A stretch of DNA of 64,000 bases from Paenibacillus hamazuiensis (GTDB lineage: Bacteria; Bacillota; Bacilli; Paenibacillales; NBRC-103111), in NCBI RefSeq assembly GCF_023276405.1, contig NZ_JALRMO010000001.1:2976001-3040000 (forward strand). Direction: 5' to 3'. A model generated the notes under the pieces. That model was given only the letters and a program-made list of their open reading frames with translations, was not told the origin of the DNA and searched no databases. The first letter of the stretch is position 1. Each line of letters opens with the position of its first letter. The position numbers were made by a program, and so were the translations under genes. Shown here piece by piece: positions 34,330 to 44,428 of this stretch.

Positions 34330-34429
34330 ATGGCCTCACTCCTTTCTTTCTGAGCCCATCCTAACGGATATTGCGTCATCCGGCTATTTCTCAATTCGAA
34401 CATAAGTGTTGAAAAAATACTTTGGACCT

Positions 34430-34458
34430 AAAAAGAAGTCCCGCATCGCTGCGGGACT
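34430..34458 (-). terminator. Terminator after the giant secreted protein gene
   Basis: Minus-strand AGTCCCGC/GCGGGACT hairpin with a 6-base loop, then TCTTTTT. Confidence 0.85.
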
Positions 34459-34474
34459 TTAGGGTGCTGCCTAT

Positions 34475-37400
34475 TTAAGATGATACTTGCGATGTCAGTC
34501 GAAGCAAGATGTCTGCCGCCTGCTCGGAGATGTGCTTGCCGCGCTGCGCTTGCACCTCTTGCTTGAACGGTTGAAGTTGGCCATGCTCCAGCTTGTTGAT
34601 CAGGCTGTCAGCGATACCCGCGTTGTCAATTCGGCCTTCCGTATGGAATCGACGAACCAGTTGTTTCAGCGTCGTACTCGATACGCTGACTTGGAAGCTG
34701 CTTGCCGAAGTGGCCTGATTACCGGCCAGGTCCGATCCGGTAATGACCAGTTGATGTTCTCCCGCACCTATCGTATACAGAGGGATCACCGCACCGTTGA
34801 TTACCGGCTTGCCGTTCAATAGAGCGGAGGTTTGTGCCGGGTCCACTCCGGATAGATCGTCGGTAAGCGTGAAGTCAATCGTCAGATCCTGATGTATGCC
34901 GTAGCCGGTTGCCATCGGCGATGAGATTCCAATGACAGGCGCTTTCGAATCAATGCGAAGGGAGAAGGTCTTCGCTTCTTCTTGATTCCCGAATTCATCG
35001 ATGCTGTAAAACTCCAGTTGATGCGTACCGTCAGTCAAATTCAGCGGTTGAGCGTACGTTGTCCAGCTACCGCCGTTGTGACGGTAGACGGTATTTGTCA
35101 CGCTGCTCTCCTCGTCCGCCGCTGTAAGCGCGAGTATGACGGGACCGGTCAGCCAACCGTTACTTCCTGACAGCGGAGAATCATACACAGCCGCTGTCAC
35201 AGGAGCTGTCATATCAGCGGGCTTCACAACGGTATCCGCCGCATTGTAGATGCAGCTGCTGGCCGATGCTTGACGATCATCGCTAATCAGGACGTACCAA
35301 TCGGCATGCTTCTGTACCGCAGCGGCCGGCAGGAGCGCCTCATAACGGCCGTTGGCCAGACGAACCGCATCGACGGCAACCCAGCTGCGGTTCACCCAAG
35401 GTTTATCCCCGCCGCTGTAGACCAGTTTCGCTTGAGTTATCGCTGCTGCCCCACTCGCTTGGAATGTGATCTTCACATCCTGATTAGCCAGGCGCTCCGT
35501 TGAGATGACGTTGACCTTCGGTAAAGGGGCTCCGGCGCCCTTCAGATGATAATCGAAGAAGAGCCTCTCTTGTGCCGCAGCATTCGGCAGCGAGCTTAAG
35601 GAATGATTCGCGTTCGGAGCGAATACTTGATTTTTCGCGCCCGGGATCCGATCCAGCGTCTTCATCACAGCGGTCGGCCAGAAGTAGGTATCATTCGACG
35701 CTGCCGCCAAATAAAAGTCCGCTTTGATATGATCGGCCCGTCTTCCCGCGTCCAGATCGCGAAGCCAATTGGCTTTCTCAACGGAGCCCTTGTTATCAAG
35801 AAGACCGGCGAAGTAGGAGCCGCGGTCGTAGAATCCGCTTCCATAGATGGAATACGCCGCCTTCACTTGATCACCCAGAAGCGAGCTGAGCAAGGTTGCC
35901 GAATACCCTCCCCAAGACAAACCGCGGATACCCAGCCGGTCCTGCTTCACCCCAGGCTGCGCCTGCAGCAGATAGAAGCCCTGCAGCGCCGCGACCTCCC
36001 CTTCGAAGATGGAGCTGATCCCAGCGTTCGGAAGTGCCGTTAGCTGCTTCGCACCATACGGTTCATTTTTCCACAAGCCGGTGGACGGCGTTACGCATGT
36101 CTTGGGATCGGTGATGCCCGGCAGCTCCGGCGTAACCGCGACATAACCGCGCTTGGCGTAATCGATAGCGAGCGCATCCTGGGTGCATTCCGTGCCTCCA
36201 TGCAGGATGAGTACACCGGGATAGCTGCCGGCGGCGGCAGGAGCCGCAATCACTGCATACACCTGATTCGATCTTGCCGCGTCAACGTCCGACTGATAGA
36301 GCACCTTCGTGACCTTAACGGCTCCCGACTCCGCTGTTGTTTCACTTAGCACCTGGGTAATCACAGGCGCCGTTCCCATCAAAAACGGTTGGAAGATATC
36401 CGGAGTGGCGGGAGGTGTTATAGGCATGGTATCCGTGATCGTCAAATCCATCGCGACGGATTTTCCGTTATACGATCCGGTAACCGTAATCTTGCCGCTG
36501 CGCAAGGCCGATGCTTGACCATTGGTCGCTACAGCCGCCGTACCTTGATTCGTAGAATTCCATGTCACTCTGGCTGCAGGTATGTCTTCGCCATCGATCC
36601 TCGCAGCCAGCTGCATCCGATCGGTCACATTCATCGTCTGCTCCCGATCTGCAGACAGCACGCGGAACTCCTTGAAGCCGCCCGACTCCGCTGCCGTTTT
36701 CTGAATGCGGACATAACGGTACGTGCCCGGATCCGTGACCGCATAGCTCCAAAGAGGACCCGCAAACGGTGTGGACCCAATCGTTGCAAGTAGAGCGGCA
36801 GCGGCGAAGTCTTCCGTATTCGAGCCGAAAATTTTATAATTGCGTGTTTCAAAATCGAGGGTCGTTCCCGGAGAAGCACCGTCTCTTGGAACGATCTGCA
36901 GCTTATCGATCCGCCGGGAGCTGCCTAAATCCACTTGCCAGTATTCCCCGTTGCGCCATTCGGATACCCATACGGAGCCGGTATTGCCGTCATTGCCGTT
37001 CTGCGGCGCATATTGCGGATTGTTGTTGAGATAACTGGAAGCTTTGACGGGCTTGCGATCGGAAATCGCAGCATACAAGGCATCCGTCGGCTGAGGAACG
37101 ATGCCCCACACCTCAAATTCAGAGAAGCCAAGACTGCTGTTTGCCACCTGCTTCTCTACTCGAATATACTGGAATTTCTCCTGCACACTGACGGGCAGCA
37201 CCAGCTCATACAGCTGGTTGGTCGTAAGATGCTCCGCCAGCTTCGCCTTCGTACTGAAATCCTCCGTATCGGAGCCGTAAACCGTTACGTTCGCCGACTC
37301 GTAGGCGGTGGTATTATAACGTGCTTTCATTCGAATCTCCGTCACTTGAACGGATGTCCCCAAATCCACTTGGAACCATGCCGGATTTTGGCCCCACGTG

Positions 37401-40400
37401 CTGTACCAATGCGTACTGTCGCTCTGGGCGGCATTGCCGTCTACCGCTCTAGGTGCCGCATCCGGGTTGGAGGAGGCGCTCACGGGTCTATTCAACGCGA
37501 AATTGCGCAGCTCCGGGTTCCACGCAGCAGCCTTCATCTCCGCAATGCCCAGCCCTTCCCCTGCCGCGGTCTTCGCGATGCGGAGATATCTGAAGCTTTG
37601 GGCAGCACTTGGCTTCAACACAAGCTTCTCCTTGTAAGGCACTGCATCCGCTCCGCGAACGCCAAGCACCTGATATGTGGCAAAGGTAGGATCGTTGGAG
37701 CCTCTCACCTCGAAGCTTCTTCGTTCGCTTGGCGTATCGTTGTCGATTGGGAACGTCAGCTCCAGCTCACTCACCCGAATCCCCTGCCCGAAGTCCACCT
37801 GCCACCAGCTTCCTGCTTCTCCTGCAGCAGAGCGCCAGAAGCTAAGCACCGAAAGGTCGTTGGCTTTACCGGGGGTATACGCTTCCCCTGCGTTGCTGGA
37901 GGATGAGGCTGCCCTGCCCGCCGCTGAATTCACCACCCCACTTGCCGCAGTGAACGAAGGAAAAACCTTGCGGAGCGGCACCAGCACCTCGGGCACACCC
38001 GCACGCTTGCTGTTCTGAGGGCCTGGAGCCGTGCTGCCGTCTTTCAGTTCTTCCGTGAGCTCTTTCACAAGGGCGATTTTATCAAGGAATGTCTCGATAT
38101 CTCCTCGAACACCTTGCAATGTCAGCGTATATTCACCGGGCGTATCAACTTGTACCGTCAGCGGAGACCCCGCATCCGTTTTCTGTACAAAGGCAAATTC
38201 TATCGGCAAGCTCACGGCCCCAAGCAACGATGGACCGAAGGAAGCGACGATCTTCCCGTCCACGCTGGCTGACTTGCCCCTGATCAGCAAATGGTAAGTA
38301 CCCGGTGATTGAAATTGAATACGGTACGATACCGTTGGCTTCCCCTGAGGGTACGTCTCGGTCCGCTCAATCTCCTTGACCTTGGTCATCAAGGTAAACT
38401 TGGAGGCAAATCCGCCGAACCAGCCCAACACGCCGATAAAGGAGAAATCCGCTGCCTCTAAGCCCTTATATCCGGTATAGTCCTTCGCATCAAAGACTAC
38501 ACGGCCGTTCTCCTCCAGAAAAGGTGCCTTCAGGTCATCTTCCCGAATAATCGTTGACCTCGGCTCAAAGCTGAGGGACTGCACATAGTTGATACCCGAG
38601 CTTCTCACATTCGGACGAGGCTCTTGCGGAAACGTTTTCACATGGGCCAACAGATCTTGATACTCCGGCTCGATGCCCGCTTGTGCAATGATCTGCTTCG
38701 CCTCCGCAGGCCAATCCGCTGTCGGATGAATATGTACCTGCTCCACCTTGACATTTGGCCCCGGTTTGTATTTCACCACGTTGCCGGTCGTGGTATACAG
38801 GTTGCGAATCAGTACGTCATCCACATTGTTCAGATTGTAGGCCAAATAGTCGCCGCGCTCGATGTCGAGCACATTATCGGTATCGACAAATCCACGGCTG
38901 CCCTCATCATGATACAGAGCAGCCGTATTGAAGGGAGAGAACACGTTTTTTACATAATTGTTCTTAAACGCGGAATTCTCATGACGGCTCAGGGAATAGA
39001 TGGCCGCCCCGTCCAGTGACTTACGGGAAAAATTCATGATCTTATTGTATCCAACGGTGGTATTCTTCAATGTCGTCGCATTCTTATTCCAGCCCCAACC
39101 GATGGAAATCCCCGAATAGTTGACGCCGTCTATGTCGTTGTGTTCGATGTTGATCGTGTCGCCGTACAGGGTTGTGATGCCCGGAGAGCCCGTGTAATCG
39201 ACCCCGATTTCCCTAAGCACGTTATTCGAGATTGTAATGAGGGTGGGCAGCTCCTCCCCCGGTTGGTCAATCTCATTGTTGGCTGTGTTCCCCACATTCA
39301 CCGCACCGCCGGCGATATCCTGAAACACATTGCCGCGCACCGTCAAATTGCGCAGTCCATTCTCGGCGTTAAGGGCGCTGGCACCGATATGCTCGATAAC
39401 GTTCCGCTCCAGCACGACATTGTCAGCATAATTGATGTTCAGGGCGGCCGGCAGCATTTCCGCGTATGCCCCTTTCTCCGTCACTCTGAGCGTAGCCTGC
39501 GTATGTGCATAACCCTCCGTATTCACGGCATGCCAGGCAGCGTAGCGGAATGTAAGGCCGCGAATCTCTACGTTTTGAATTTTATTCGCCGCGGACGAGC
39601 CGGAGAGATTCAGCAGCTTCTCCGCCTTCGGCACCACCACCTCGGCCTGTTGAAGATTGATGCCTTCCTGCGGGAGATAGTACAAATACTTCGACCGCTT
39701 GTCAAAATAAAATTCGCCGGGCTCATCGATGAATTCGAGCGCATTCTCCAAATGCGCCCATGCATTGTAGCTCATCTCAAAGTTAAACTTCGTCAAGTAG
39801 TTCGTAATATAAGGCTCGCGAAGCGTGGCCTTCGTCCACGGGAGGTCGATCTCCATCTTCTCGACAGGCAGCATGTAGGTCCGCCAATTGACATTCTGAA
39901 TGTATAAGAGATCCTCCGGGTGTGCGATGCCCTGTGCCGGGAGATCCTCGGTGTCCAGCATAAAGCTGCGCTGGGTACCCTCTATGGCGGCGGATTGTAT
40001 ATTGGCCGATCGGGAACGCTGCTGCTTCAGGCCGTTGACATACAGCTCGCGGGCATCGCTCAAGGCAGGAAGTTTAGTACGATAAATCCCTTGCTGGTAG
40101 AGCTCCCACCCGTCTTCAACCCGGACGCCGCCATCCAAAATGGGTTTCTCGCCCGGGTAAGCCTCGTAAATCACCTTGTGTCCGTTTTTACCTGAATCCG
40201 CTTCCGTGAGCGTAAACGGTTCATAGAGGGAATACGTTCCCTCTCGGAGGTAGACACGGATGTCACCCGATGCAGAAGCCGTCTTGTCCCGAACGACCTC
40301 TTTCGCCTTATCAAGTGTGGCGAATGGCGCCGCTTCCGTCCCCGGGTTCATGTCGCTTCCTGACGGTGAAACATAAAAAGCTTGCTGGCCAGCCGGCTCT

Positions 40401-40510
40401 GCCGCCCATGCAGGGTTCACTGTCCAAGGGAGAAGTGAAGTCGTCAAGAGTAAGGCTAATGCCCCGTTCAGGAAACGGCTTCCATTTGAATACCTTCGAC
40501 TCTTCAACAA
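34475..40510 (-). CDS. Giant secreted multidomain carbohydrate-active protein: beta-helix, discoidin/CBM32 domains, esterase
   Basis: About 2010 residues. Order, approximate: signal peptide 1-36 (cut after PAWA); right-handed parallel beta-helix 40-600 starting 'FYVSPSGSDMNPGTEAAPF' (polysaccharide lyase or glycosidase fold); beta-sandwich 670-815; three discoidin/CBM32-like domains near 850-1000, 1000-1135 and 1150-1285; a BIG2-like domain to 1360; an alpha/beta hydrolase 1385-1660 with nucleophile elbow GLSWGG (Ser1532) and likely Asp1607, His1636; an OmpL47/Ig-like pair to 1945; a C-terminal FIMAH-like helical domain. TTG at 40510 has AAGGAGG at ideal spacing; ATG at 40534 is possible. Probably cuts and de-esterifies a plant or microbial glycan imported by the adjacent transporter. 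The exact glycan is unknown. Confidence 0.85.
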   Translation of the reverse strand: MLKSRRYSNGSRFLNGALALLLTTSLLPWTVNPAWAAEPAGQQAFYVSPSGSDMNPGTEAAPFATLDKAKEVVRDKTASASGDIRVYLREGTYSLYEPFTLTEADSGKNGHKVIYEAYPGEKPILDGGVRVEDGWELYQQGIYRTKLPALSDARELYVNGLKQQRSRSANIQSAAIEGTQRSFMLDTEDLPAQGIAHPEDLLYIQNVNWRTYMLPVEKMEIDLPWTKATLREPYITNYLTKFNFEMSYNAWAHLENALEFIDEPGEFYFDKRSKYLYYLPQEGINLQQAEVVVPKAEKLLNLSGSSAANKIQNVEIRGLTFRYAAWHAVNTEGYAHTQATLRVTEKGAYAEMLPAALNINYADNVVLERNVIEHIGASALNAENGLRNLTVRGNVFQDIAGGAVNVGNTANNEIDQPGEELPTLITISNNVLREIGVDYTGSPGITTLYGDTINIEHNDIDGVNYSGISIGWGWNKNATTLKNTTVGYNKIMNFSRKSLDGAAIYSLSRHENSAFKNNYVKNVFSPFNTAALYHDEGSRGFVDTDNVLDIERGDYLAYNLNNVDDVLIRNLYTTTGNVVKYKPGPNVKVEQVHIHPTADWPAEAKQIIAQAGIEPEYQDLLAHVKTFPQEPRPNVRSSGINYVQSLSFEPRSTIIREDDLKAPFLEENGRVVFDAKDYTGYKGLEAADFSFIGVLGWFGGFASKFTLMTKVKEIERTETYPQGKPTVSYRIQFQSPGTYHLLIRGKSASVDGKIVASFGPSLLGAVSLPIEFAFVQKTDAGSPLTVQVDTPGEYTLTLQGVRGDIETFLDKIALVKELTEELKDGSTAPGPQNSKRAGVPEVLVPLRKVFPSFTAASGVVNSAAGRAASSSSNAGEAYTPGKANDLSVLSFWRSAAGEAGSWWQVDFGQGIRVSELELTFPIDNDTPSERRSFEVRGSNDPTFATYQVLGVRGADAVPYKEKLVLKPSAAQSFRYLRIAKTAAGEGLGIAEMKAAAWNPELRNFALNRPVSASSNPDAAPRAVDGNAAQSDSTHWYSTWGQNPAWFQVDLGTSVQVTEIRMKARYNTTAYESANVTVYGSDTEDFSTKAKLAEHLTTNQLYELVLPVSVQEKFQYIRVEKQVANSSLGFSEFEVWGIVPQPTDALYAAISDRKPVKASSYLNNNPQYAPQNGNDGNTGSVWVSEWRNGEYWQVDLGSSRRIDKLQIVPRDGASPGTTLDFETRNYKIFGSNTEDFAAAALLATIGSTPFAGPLWSYAVTDPGTYRYVRIQKTAAESGGFKEFRVLSADREQTMNVTDRMQLAARIDGEDIPAARVTWNSTNQGTAAVATNGQASALRSGKITVTGSYNGKSVAMDLTITDTMPITPPATPDIFQPFLMGTAPVITQVLSETTAESGAVKVTKVLYQSDVDAARSNQVYAVIAAPAAAGSYPGVLILHGGTECTQDALAIDYAKRGYVAVTPELPGITDPKTCVTPSTGLWKNEPYGAKQLTALPNAGISSIFEGEVAALQGFYLLQAQPGVKQDRLGIRGLSWGGYSATLLSSLLGDQVKAAYSIYGSGFYDRGSYFAGLLDNKGSVEKANWLRDLDAGRRADHIKADFYLAAASNDTYFWPTAVMKTLDRIPGAKNQVFAPNANHSLSSLPNAAAQERLFFDYHLKGAGAPLPKVNVISTERLANQDVKITFQASGAAAITQAKLVYSGGDKPWVNRSWVAVDAVRLANGRYEALLPAAAVQKHADWYVLISDDRQASASSCIYNAADTVVKPADMTAPVTAAVYDSPLSGSNGWLTGPVILALTAADEESSVTNTVYRHNGGSWTTYAQPLNLTDGTHQLEFYSIDEFGNQEEAKTFSLRIDSKAPVIGISSPMATGYGIHQDLTIDFTLTDDLSGVDPAQTSALLNGKPVINGAVIPLYTIGAGEHQLVITGSDLAGNQATSASSFQVSVSSTTLKQLVRRFHTEGRIDNAGIADSLINKLEHGQLQPFKQEVQAQRGKHISEQAADILLRLTSQVSS

Positions 40511-40660
40511 TACAACAACCTCCTTTTTTTTCATCACTTCCGCTCCAATGAAACATACATCTACCCCCATTGTATACTTCTGGATTCGACTGCAACTGTT
40601 TCAGGCATACATTTGCTTCGCCCATACTTCCGAGACGGGAACTGATTGTTTCAATGATAA

Positions 40661-40706
40661 TAAAAAAAATAGACCGGAACTCCTTATCAATTAAGGAATG
40701 CCGGTC
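40661..40706 (-). terminator. Second terminator downstream of ricA
   Basis: Minus-strand GACCGG(CAT)TCCTTA/TAAGGA(GTT)CCGGTC followed by a run of T residues. Confidence 0.7.
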
Positions 40707-40747
40707 ATATTCATTATGCTATAAATTGTTACCGAGCAACTCCGACG

Positions 40748-40797
40748 CAAAAAAGCGCCGGGGAACTACGGATAAACCGTATTTTCCGGCGCTTTTT
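40748..40797 (-). terminator. Terminator of the miaB-ricA transcript
   Basis: AAAAGCGCCGG/CCGGCGCTTTT stem with a smaller inner ACGG/CCGT hairpin, flanked by T runs on both strands, 20 bases after ricA. Confidence 0.8.
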
Positions 40798-40816
40798 CTT
40801 CATTGTGAAATCACGT

Positions 40817-41266
40817 TCACTCGCTGTACATCGGCAGGCTTTCCGCTTTGCCTTCTTCGACCGTAATTTTTTCCGATACGGTATCGCGAATGACGGACAT
40901 GACGAGCTGCAGCAAATAATTGATATCTTCCTGCGATTGACGGAATTCGTTCACGATCGGAATTTCGTCGAGCTGATCCTGCAGCTCTTCGATTTCCTTC
41001 TCGATTTTCTCGACCATCTGCTTGTTTTTAAACGTCGTCTCGAAAGCGACAATTTCCTTTTGCTTCTTCTTAATGGCGCTGATCAGCTTCTGAATATGGT
41101 CGTTGCCGGCGATTTGCTGCTCCGCTTTGCGGAAAAACTGCACTTCGTTCGAAGTGGAAATCAACTCCGCCAGTTCTTTGGCCTTCGCTAAAATATCTTC
41201 CCTTACGATTAATTCCGTATTTGTATAGTGCTCCATGGAAGCACATGCATGCTGATGATCTGACAC
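40817..41266 (-). CDS. ricA: RicA (YmcA), RNase Y-associated regulator
   Basis: Small helical protein that forms the RicA-RicF-RicT complex, which in B. subtilis carries Fe-S clusters, modulates RNase Y-dependent mRNA maturation and affects biofilm, competence and sporulation. It is all-alpha: 'EDILAKAKELAELISTSNEVQFFRKAEQQIAGNDHIQKLISAIKKKQKEIVAFETTFKNKQ' and 'INYLLQLVMSVIRDTVSEKI'. It follows miaB, the same order as B. subtilis ymcB-ymcA. GTG at 41266, nine bases after AGGAGA, is preferred over the GTG at 41275. 149 residues; the N-terminal 'SDHQHACAS' is slightly longer than in Bacillus. The RNase Y gene is in this window at 48784. Confidence 0.88.
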   Translation of the reverse strand: MSDHQHACASMEHYTNTELIVREDILAKAKELAELISTSNEVQFFRKAEQQIAGNDHIQKLISAIKKKQKEIVAFETTFKNKQMVEKIEKEIEELQDQLDEIPIVNEFRQSQEDINYLLQLVMSVIRDTVSEKITVEEGKAESLPMYSE

Positions 41267-41298
41267 CGCGGTCACTCTCCTACACCTGACTTGGTTTA

Positions 41299-42768
41299 TT
41301 AACTTTTTACCGGCGCCTTTACAAGCTCGCCTTTGATATAAAACGTCGGAGCTTCGACGATTTTCACATGAACGAATTCGCCGACCAGCTCTTTACCGCC
41401 GACAAAATGAACCAGTTTGTTCGTACGCGTCCTTCCCGCCAATACTTCGGGATTGTTTTTGCTTTCGCCTTCGACAAGCACCTCTACGGTTTGTCCGAGC
41501 AGCTTTTCGTTGCTTTTCTTGCTAAATACGTTGAGCGTGTCATTGAGCCGCTGCAGGCGGGCCACCTTCACCTCGTAAGGAATATTATCCTCCATCTCGG
41601 CAGCAGGCGTTCCTTCCCGCGGGGAATAAATGAATGTAAAGGCGCTGTCGTAGCCGACCTCTTTGACGAGCGAAACGGTATCCTCGAACTGCTCCTCCGT
41701 CTCTCCCGGAAATCCTACGATAATATCCGTCGTGAGCACTACATCCGGAATCGCCTTTTTGATTTTAGCTACCAGCTCCAGATAATGCTCGCGTGTGTAT
41801 TTGCGCGACATCCGCTTCAAAATCTCGTTGTTGCCGGACTGCACAGGCAGGTGGATATGTTCCATCAGGTTGCCTTTTTTCGCCAGCACTTCGATCAAAT
41901 GATCGTCGAAATCGCGCGGATGCGACGTCGTAAAGCGCACACGCGGAATATCGATCTTGCGGATATCATCCATCAAATCGCCGAAGCGGTAATTGATATC
42001 CTCGAAGTCTTTGCCATAAGCATTGACGTTTTGCCCAAGCAGCATGATCTCCTTGAACCCTTGACGGGCCAGATCGCGCACCTCGGCGATGACGTCTTCC
42101 GGTCTGCGGCTGCGCTCCTTGCCCCGGGTATACGGGACAATGCAGTACGTGCAAAACTTGTCGCAGCCGTACATAATATTGACCCATGCCTTGATGCCTT
42201 CCCGCTTCTTCGGCAAATTCTCAATGATGTCGCCTTCCTTTGACCATACTTCAACAACCATCTCTTTGCTGAAATACGCTTCTTTGATCAGATGCGGCAG
42301 ACGATGAATGTTGTGCGTGCCGAAAATCAGGTCGACAAACGGATGTTTCGTCGTGATGCGGTTCACAACCGCTTCTTCCTGCGACATGCAGCCGCACACG
42401 CCGAGAAGCAGCGACGGCTTTGCGGTTTTCAGATGCTTCAGGTGGCCGAGCTCGCCGAACACTTTATCCTCGGCATTTTCACGAACCGCGCACGTATTCA
42501 GCAAAATGATATCCGCCCGCTTCCGGTCATCCGTAGGCCGGTAGCCCATCTGCTCGAGCAAGCCCATAATCGTTTCCGTATCGTGCTCGTTCATCTGGCA
42601 GCCATAGGTTTGGATCAAATAAAACTTATCTTTCCCGAGCTCCCGCAGCTCTTCGGGTATATCAAAATCATAGTGAACCGTGATGTCCTCTTTCCCCCGT
42701 TTTTTGGCGTCTGTCAGAGAAGGAGGCTGGAAATATATCGAATAATCCTTTTCAGGTTGTTTCGTCAT
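41299..42768 (-). CDS. miaB: tRNA-2-methylthio-N6-dimethylallyladenosine synthase MiaB
   Basis: Radical-SAM methylthiotransferase that adds a methylthio group to i6A37 of tRNAs reading UNN codons. N-terminal UPF0004 domain with cluster cysteines in '[13 protein letters not shown]', '[12 protein letters not shown]' and '[12 protein letters not shown]'. The radical SAM CxxxCxxC is 'CDKFCTYC'. A C-terminal TRAM domain ('[12 protein letters not shown]...[13 protein letters not shown]') follows. At 489 residues it matches Firmicute MiaB, which carries an N-terminal extension of about 60 residues. AGGAGG precedes the ATG. It is upstream of ricA, in the Bacillus order. Confidence 0.95.
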   Translation of the reverse strand: MTKQPEKDYSIYFQPPSLTDAKKRGKEDITVHYDFDIPEELRELGKDKFYLIQTYGCQMNEHDTETIMGLLEQMGYRPTDDRKRADIILLNTCAVRENAEDKVFGELGHLKHLKTAKPSLLLGVCGCMSQEEAVVNRITTKHPFVDLIFGTHNIHRLPHLIKEAYFSKEMVVEVWSKEGDIIENLPKKREGIKAWVNIMYGCDKFCTYCIVPYTRGKERSRRPEDVIAEVRDLARQGFKEIMLLGQNVNAYGKDFEDINYRFGDLMDDIRKIDIPRVRFTTSHPRDFDDHLIEVLAKKGNLMEHIHLPVQSGNNEILKRMSRKYTREHYLELVAKIKKAIPDVVLTTDIIVGFPGETEEQFEDTVSLVKEVGYDSAFTFIYSPREGTPAAEMEDNIPYEVKVARLQRLNDTLNVFSKKSNEKLLGQTVEVLVEGESKNNPEVLAGRTRTNKLVHFVGGKELVGEFVHVKIVEAPTFYIKGELVKAPVKS

Positions 42769-42847
42769 CGATGAAATTCCTCCTAGAAAACTGCAAATTC
42801 AATATTTAATTATAACACGTTTGCAGCTTTCTTTTCAAAGAGAGAAT

Positions 42848-43417
42848 TCACTCCAAAATAACCGCAATATCCCCGGTTTTCGTTCCCGCGGCATTGGCTT
42901 CGTCCGTATCGATGTGCATATCGAGAGCGAACTGGTCGGAAACCCGGGCAATCACATCTTCGAAAATAAGCGGCCGCTCACCGTTTACTTTTACCCGCAG
43001 CCTCGCCTTGTCCTGTATGCCCCATTTGGCCGCATCGCTTGTATGAAAATGAATATGGCGCGCCGCGACGATGACGCCTTCCTGAAGCTCCACCTCGCCA
43101 GCGGGACCGATCACCTTGATTCCCAGTGTGCCGGCAATGTTCCCGGATTCGCGGACCGGTGCATTCACGCCCAGCACGAACGTATCCGTTCGCGAAACTT
43201 CAAGCTGGCTTCTGCCGCGGGCCGGCCCCAGGATGCGCACCGTATCGAATTTGCCCTTCGGCCCGACGACAGCGACCGTTTCCTTGGCGGCAAATTGCCC
43301 GGGCTGGGATAAATCCTTAAGCACCTGAAGCTGATATCCTGCCCCGAATAAAATCGCGATATGTTCCTCCGACAAATGAATATGACGCGCCGAAACGCCG
43401 ATAGGCACCTCTTTCAT
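42848..43417 (-). CDS. pduL: PduL-type phosphate propanoyltransferase
   Basis: Transfers an acyl group between CoA and phosphate, linking acyl-CoA to acyl-phosphate and ATP formation. The two PduL repeats and zinc-binding His are visible: 'IGVSARHIHLSEEHIAILFG' and 'VIVAARHIHFHTSDAAKWGI'. 189 residues from ATG 43417, which has a strong GAGGGAGGG SD; a longer open frame to 43531 has no support. No encapsulation peptide or microcompartment genes are nearby, so it probably acts in the cytosol, possibly with KorAB, which makes acyl-CoA; that link is inference. Confidence 0.9.
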   Translation of the reverse strand: MKEVPIGVSARHIHLSEEHIAILFGAGYQLQVLKDLSQPGQFAAKETVAVVGPKGKFDTVRILGPARGRSQLEVSRTDTFVLGVNAPVRESGNIAGTLGIKVIGPAGEVELQEGVIVAARHIHFHTSDAAKWGIQDKARLRVKVNGERPLIFEDVIARVSDQFALDMHIDTDEANAAGTKTGDIAVILE

Positions 43418-43518
43418 AAAAAAAGCCCTCCCTCTGCATTCAAAAAAAGAATATGGAAAATTATGTACTAACCGTATTATTGTTTCTATTATAAGATCAA
43501 ATAAACCATTTGACAGTG

Positions 43519-43546
43519 AAAAAAGGCACACGGTCGCCCGTATGCC
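43519..43546 (-). terminator. Terminator of the korAB operon
   Basis: Minus-strand GGCATACGG/CCGTGTGCC hairpin with a short loop, followed by TTTTTTC, between korB and pduL. Confidence 0.8.
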
Positions 43547-43561
43547 CTCTCCATCGGAGAT

Positions 43562-44428
43562 TTATTTAAATTCCGCAACCAATTTTTCGAACTCGGCTTC
43601 GGTAATTTTAATGTTTTGCTTAGCCAGCGCTTCCTCTTTGAACCCAACAACAAGATCTTCGTAGCTCTTTTTGCTCTTATCTTGATAAATAAGGCCTGTG
43701 AGCAATCCGTTCGTTTCCATGATCTTCGTCATTGCCATAACACGGTTCGACGGGTCGTAATCCGGCATTTCTTCCAGATCGACGATGTTTTCTTTGAACC
43801 AGTCGTACGTATTGATCTTGTTGAACGTGACGCAAGGGCTGAATACGTTGATGAAGGAGAAGCCTTTGTGTTTCATGCCTTCTTCGATCAGCGTCGTCAG
43901 CTGCTTCAGGTTGCTGGAGAACGATTGCGCCACGAAGGTCGCGCCTGCGGCCAACGCCATTTCCAGCGGAGACAATGCCGATTCGATAGAACCGGCCGGC
44001 GTGCTCTTCGTCTTGAAGCCTTCAGCGCTTCGCGGCGAAGTTTGCCCTTTGGTCAAACCGTAAATTTGGTTGTCCATTACGATATACGTGATGTCGATGT
44101 TGCGGCGAATTGCGTGAACCGTATGACCCATACCTATGGCAAAGCCGTCTCCGTCACCGCCTGCAGCGAGAACGGTCAGCTCGCGGTTAGCCATTTTCAG
44201 GCCTTGTGCGATCGGAAGAGAGCGGCCGTGTACGCCGTGGAAGCCGTATGCATTGATGTAGCCGGAAATACGTCCGGAGCAGCCGATACCCGATACGACA
44301 GCTAATTGTTCAGGTTCGAGACCCACGTTCGCAGCGGCTCTTTGAATGGCGGCTTGTACCGAAAAGTCACCGCAGCCCGGGCACCAGTTTGGTTTAATAT
44401 TATTACGGAAGTCTTTTAATGTTGCCAT
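43562..44428 (-). CDS. korB: 2-oxoacid:ferredoxin oxidoreductase, beta subunit
   Basis: TPP-binding subunit of a KorAB/PorAB-type enzyme that decarboxylates 2-oxoacids to acyl-CoA and reduces ferredoxin. The Fe-S ligand motif is 'NWCPGCGDFSVQAA'. The TPP/Mg site is 'GGDGDGFAIGMGHTVHAIRRNIDITYIVMDNQIYGLTKGQTSP'. ATG 44428 overlaps the end of korA by 13 bases and has AGGAG 11 bases upstream. The frame extends to 44449 with no better start. 288 residues. Neither a ferredoxin nor a delta subunit is encoded nearby. Substrate preference (2-oxoglutarate or pyruvate) is not certain. Confidence 0.92.
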   Translation of the reverse strand: MATLKDFRNNIKPNWCPGCGDFSVQAAIQRAAANVGLEPEQLAVVSGIGCSGRISGYINAYGFHGVHGRSLPIAQGLKMANRELTVLAAGGDGDGFAIGMGHTVHAIRRNIDITYIVMDNQIYGLTKGQTSPRSAEGFKTKSTPAGSIESALSPLEMALAAGATFVAQSFSSNLKQLTTLIEEGMKHKGFSFINVFSPCVTFNKINTYDWFKENIVDLEEMPDYDPSNRVMAMTKIMETNGLLTGLIYQDKSKKSYEDLVVGFKEEALAKQNIKITEAEFEKLVAEFK

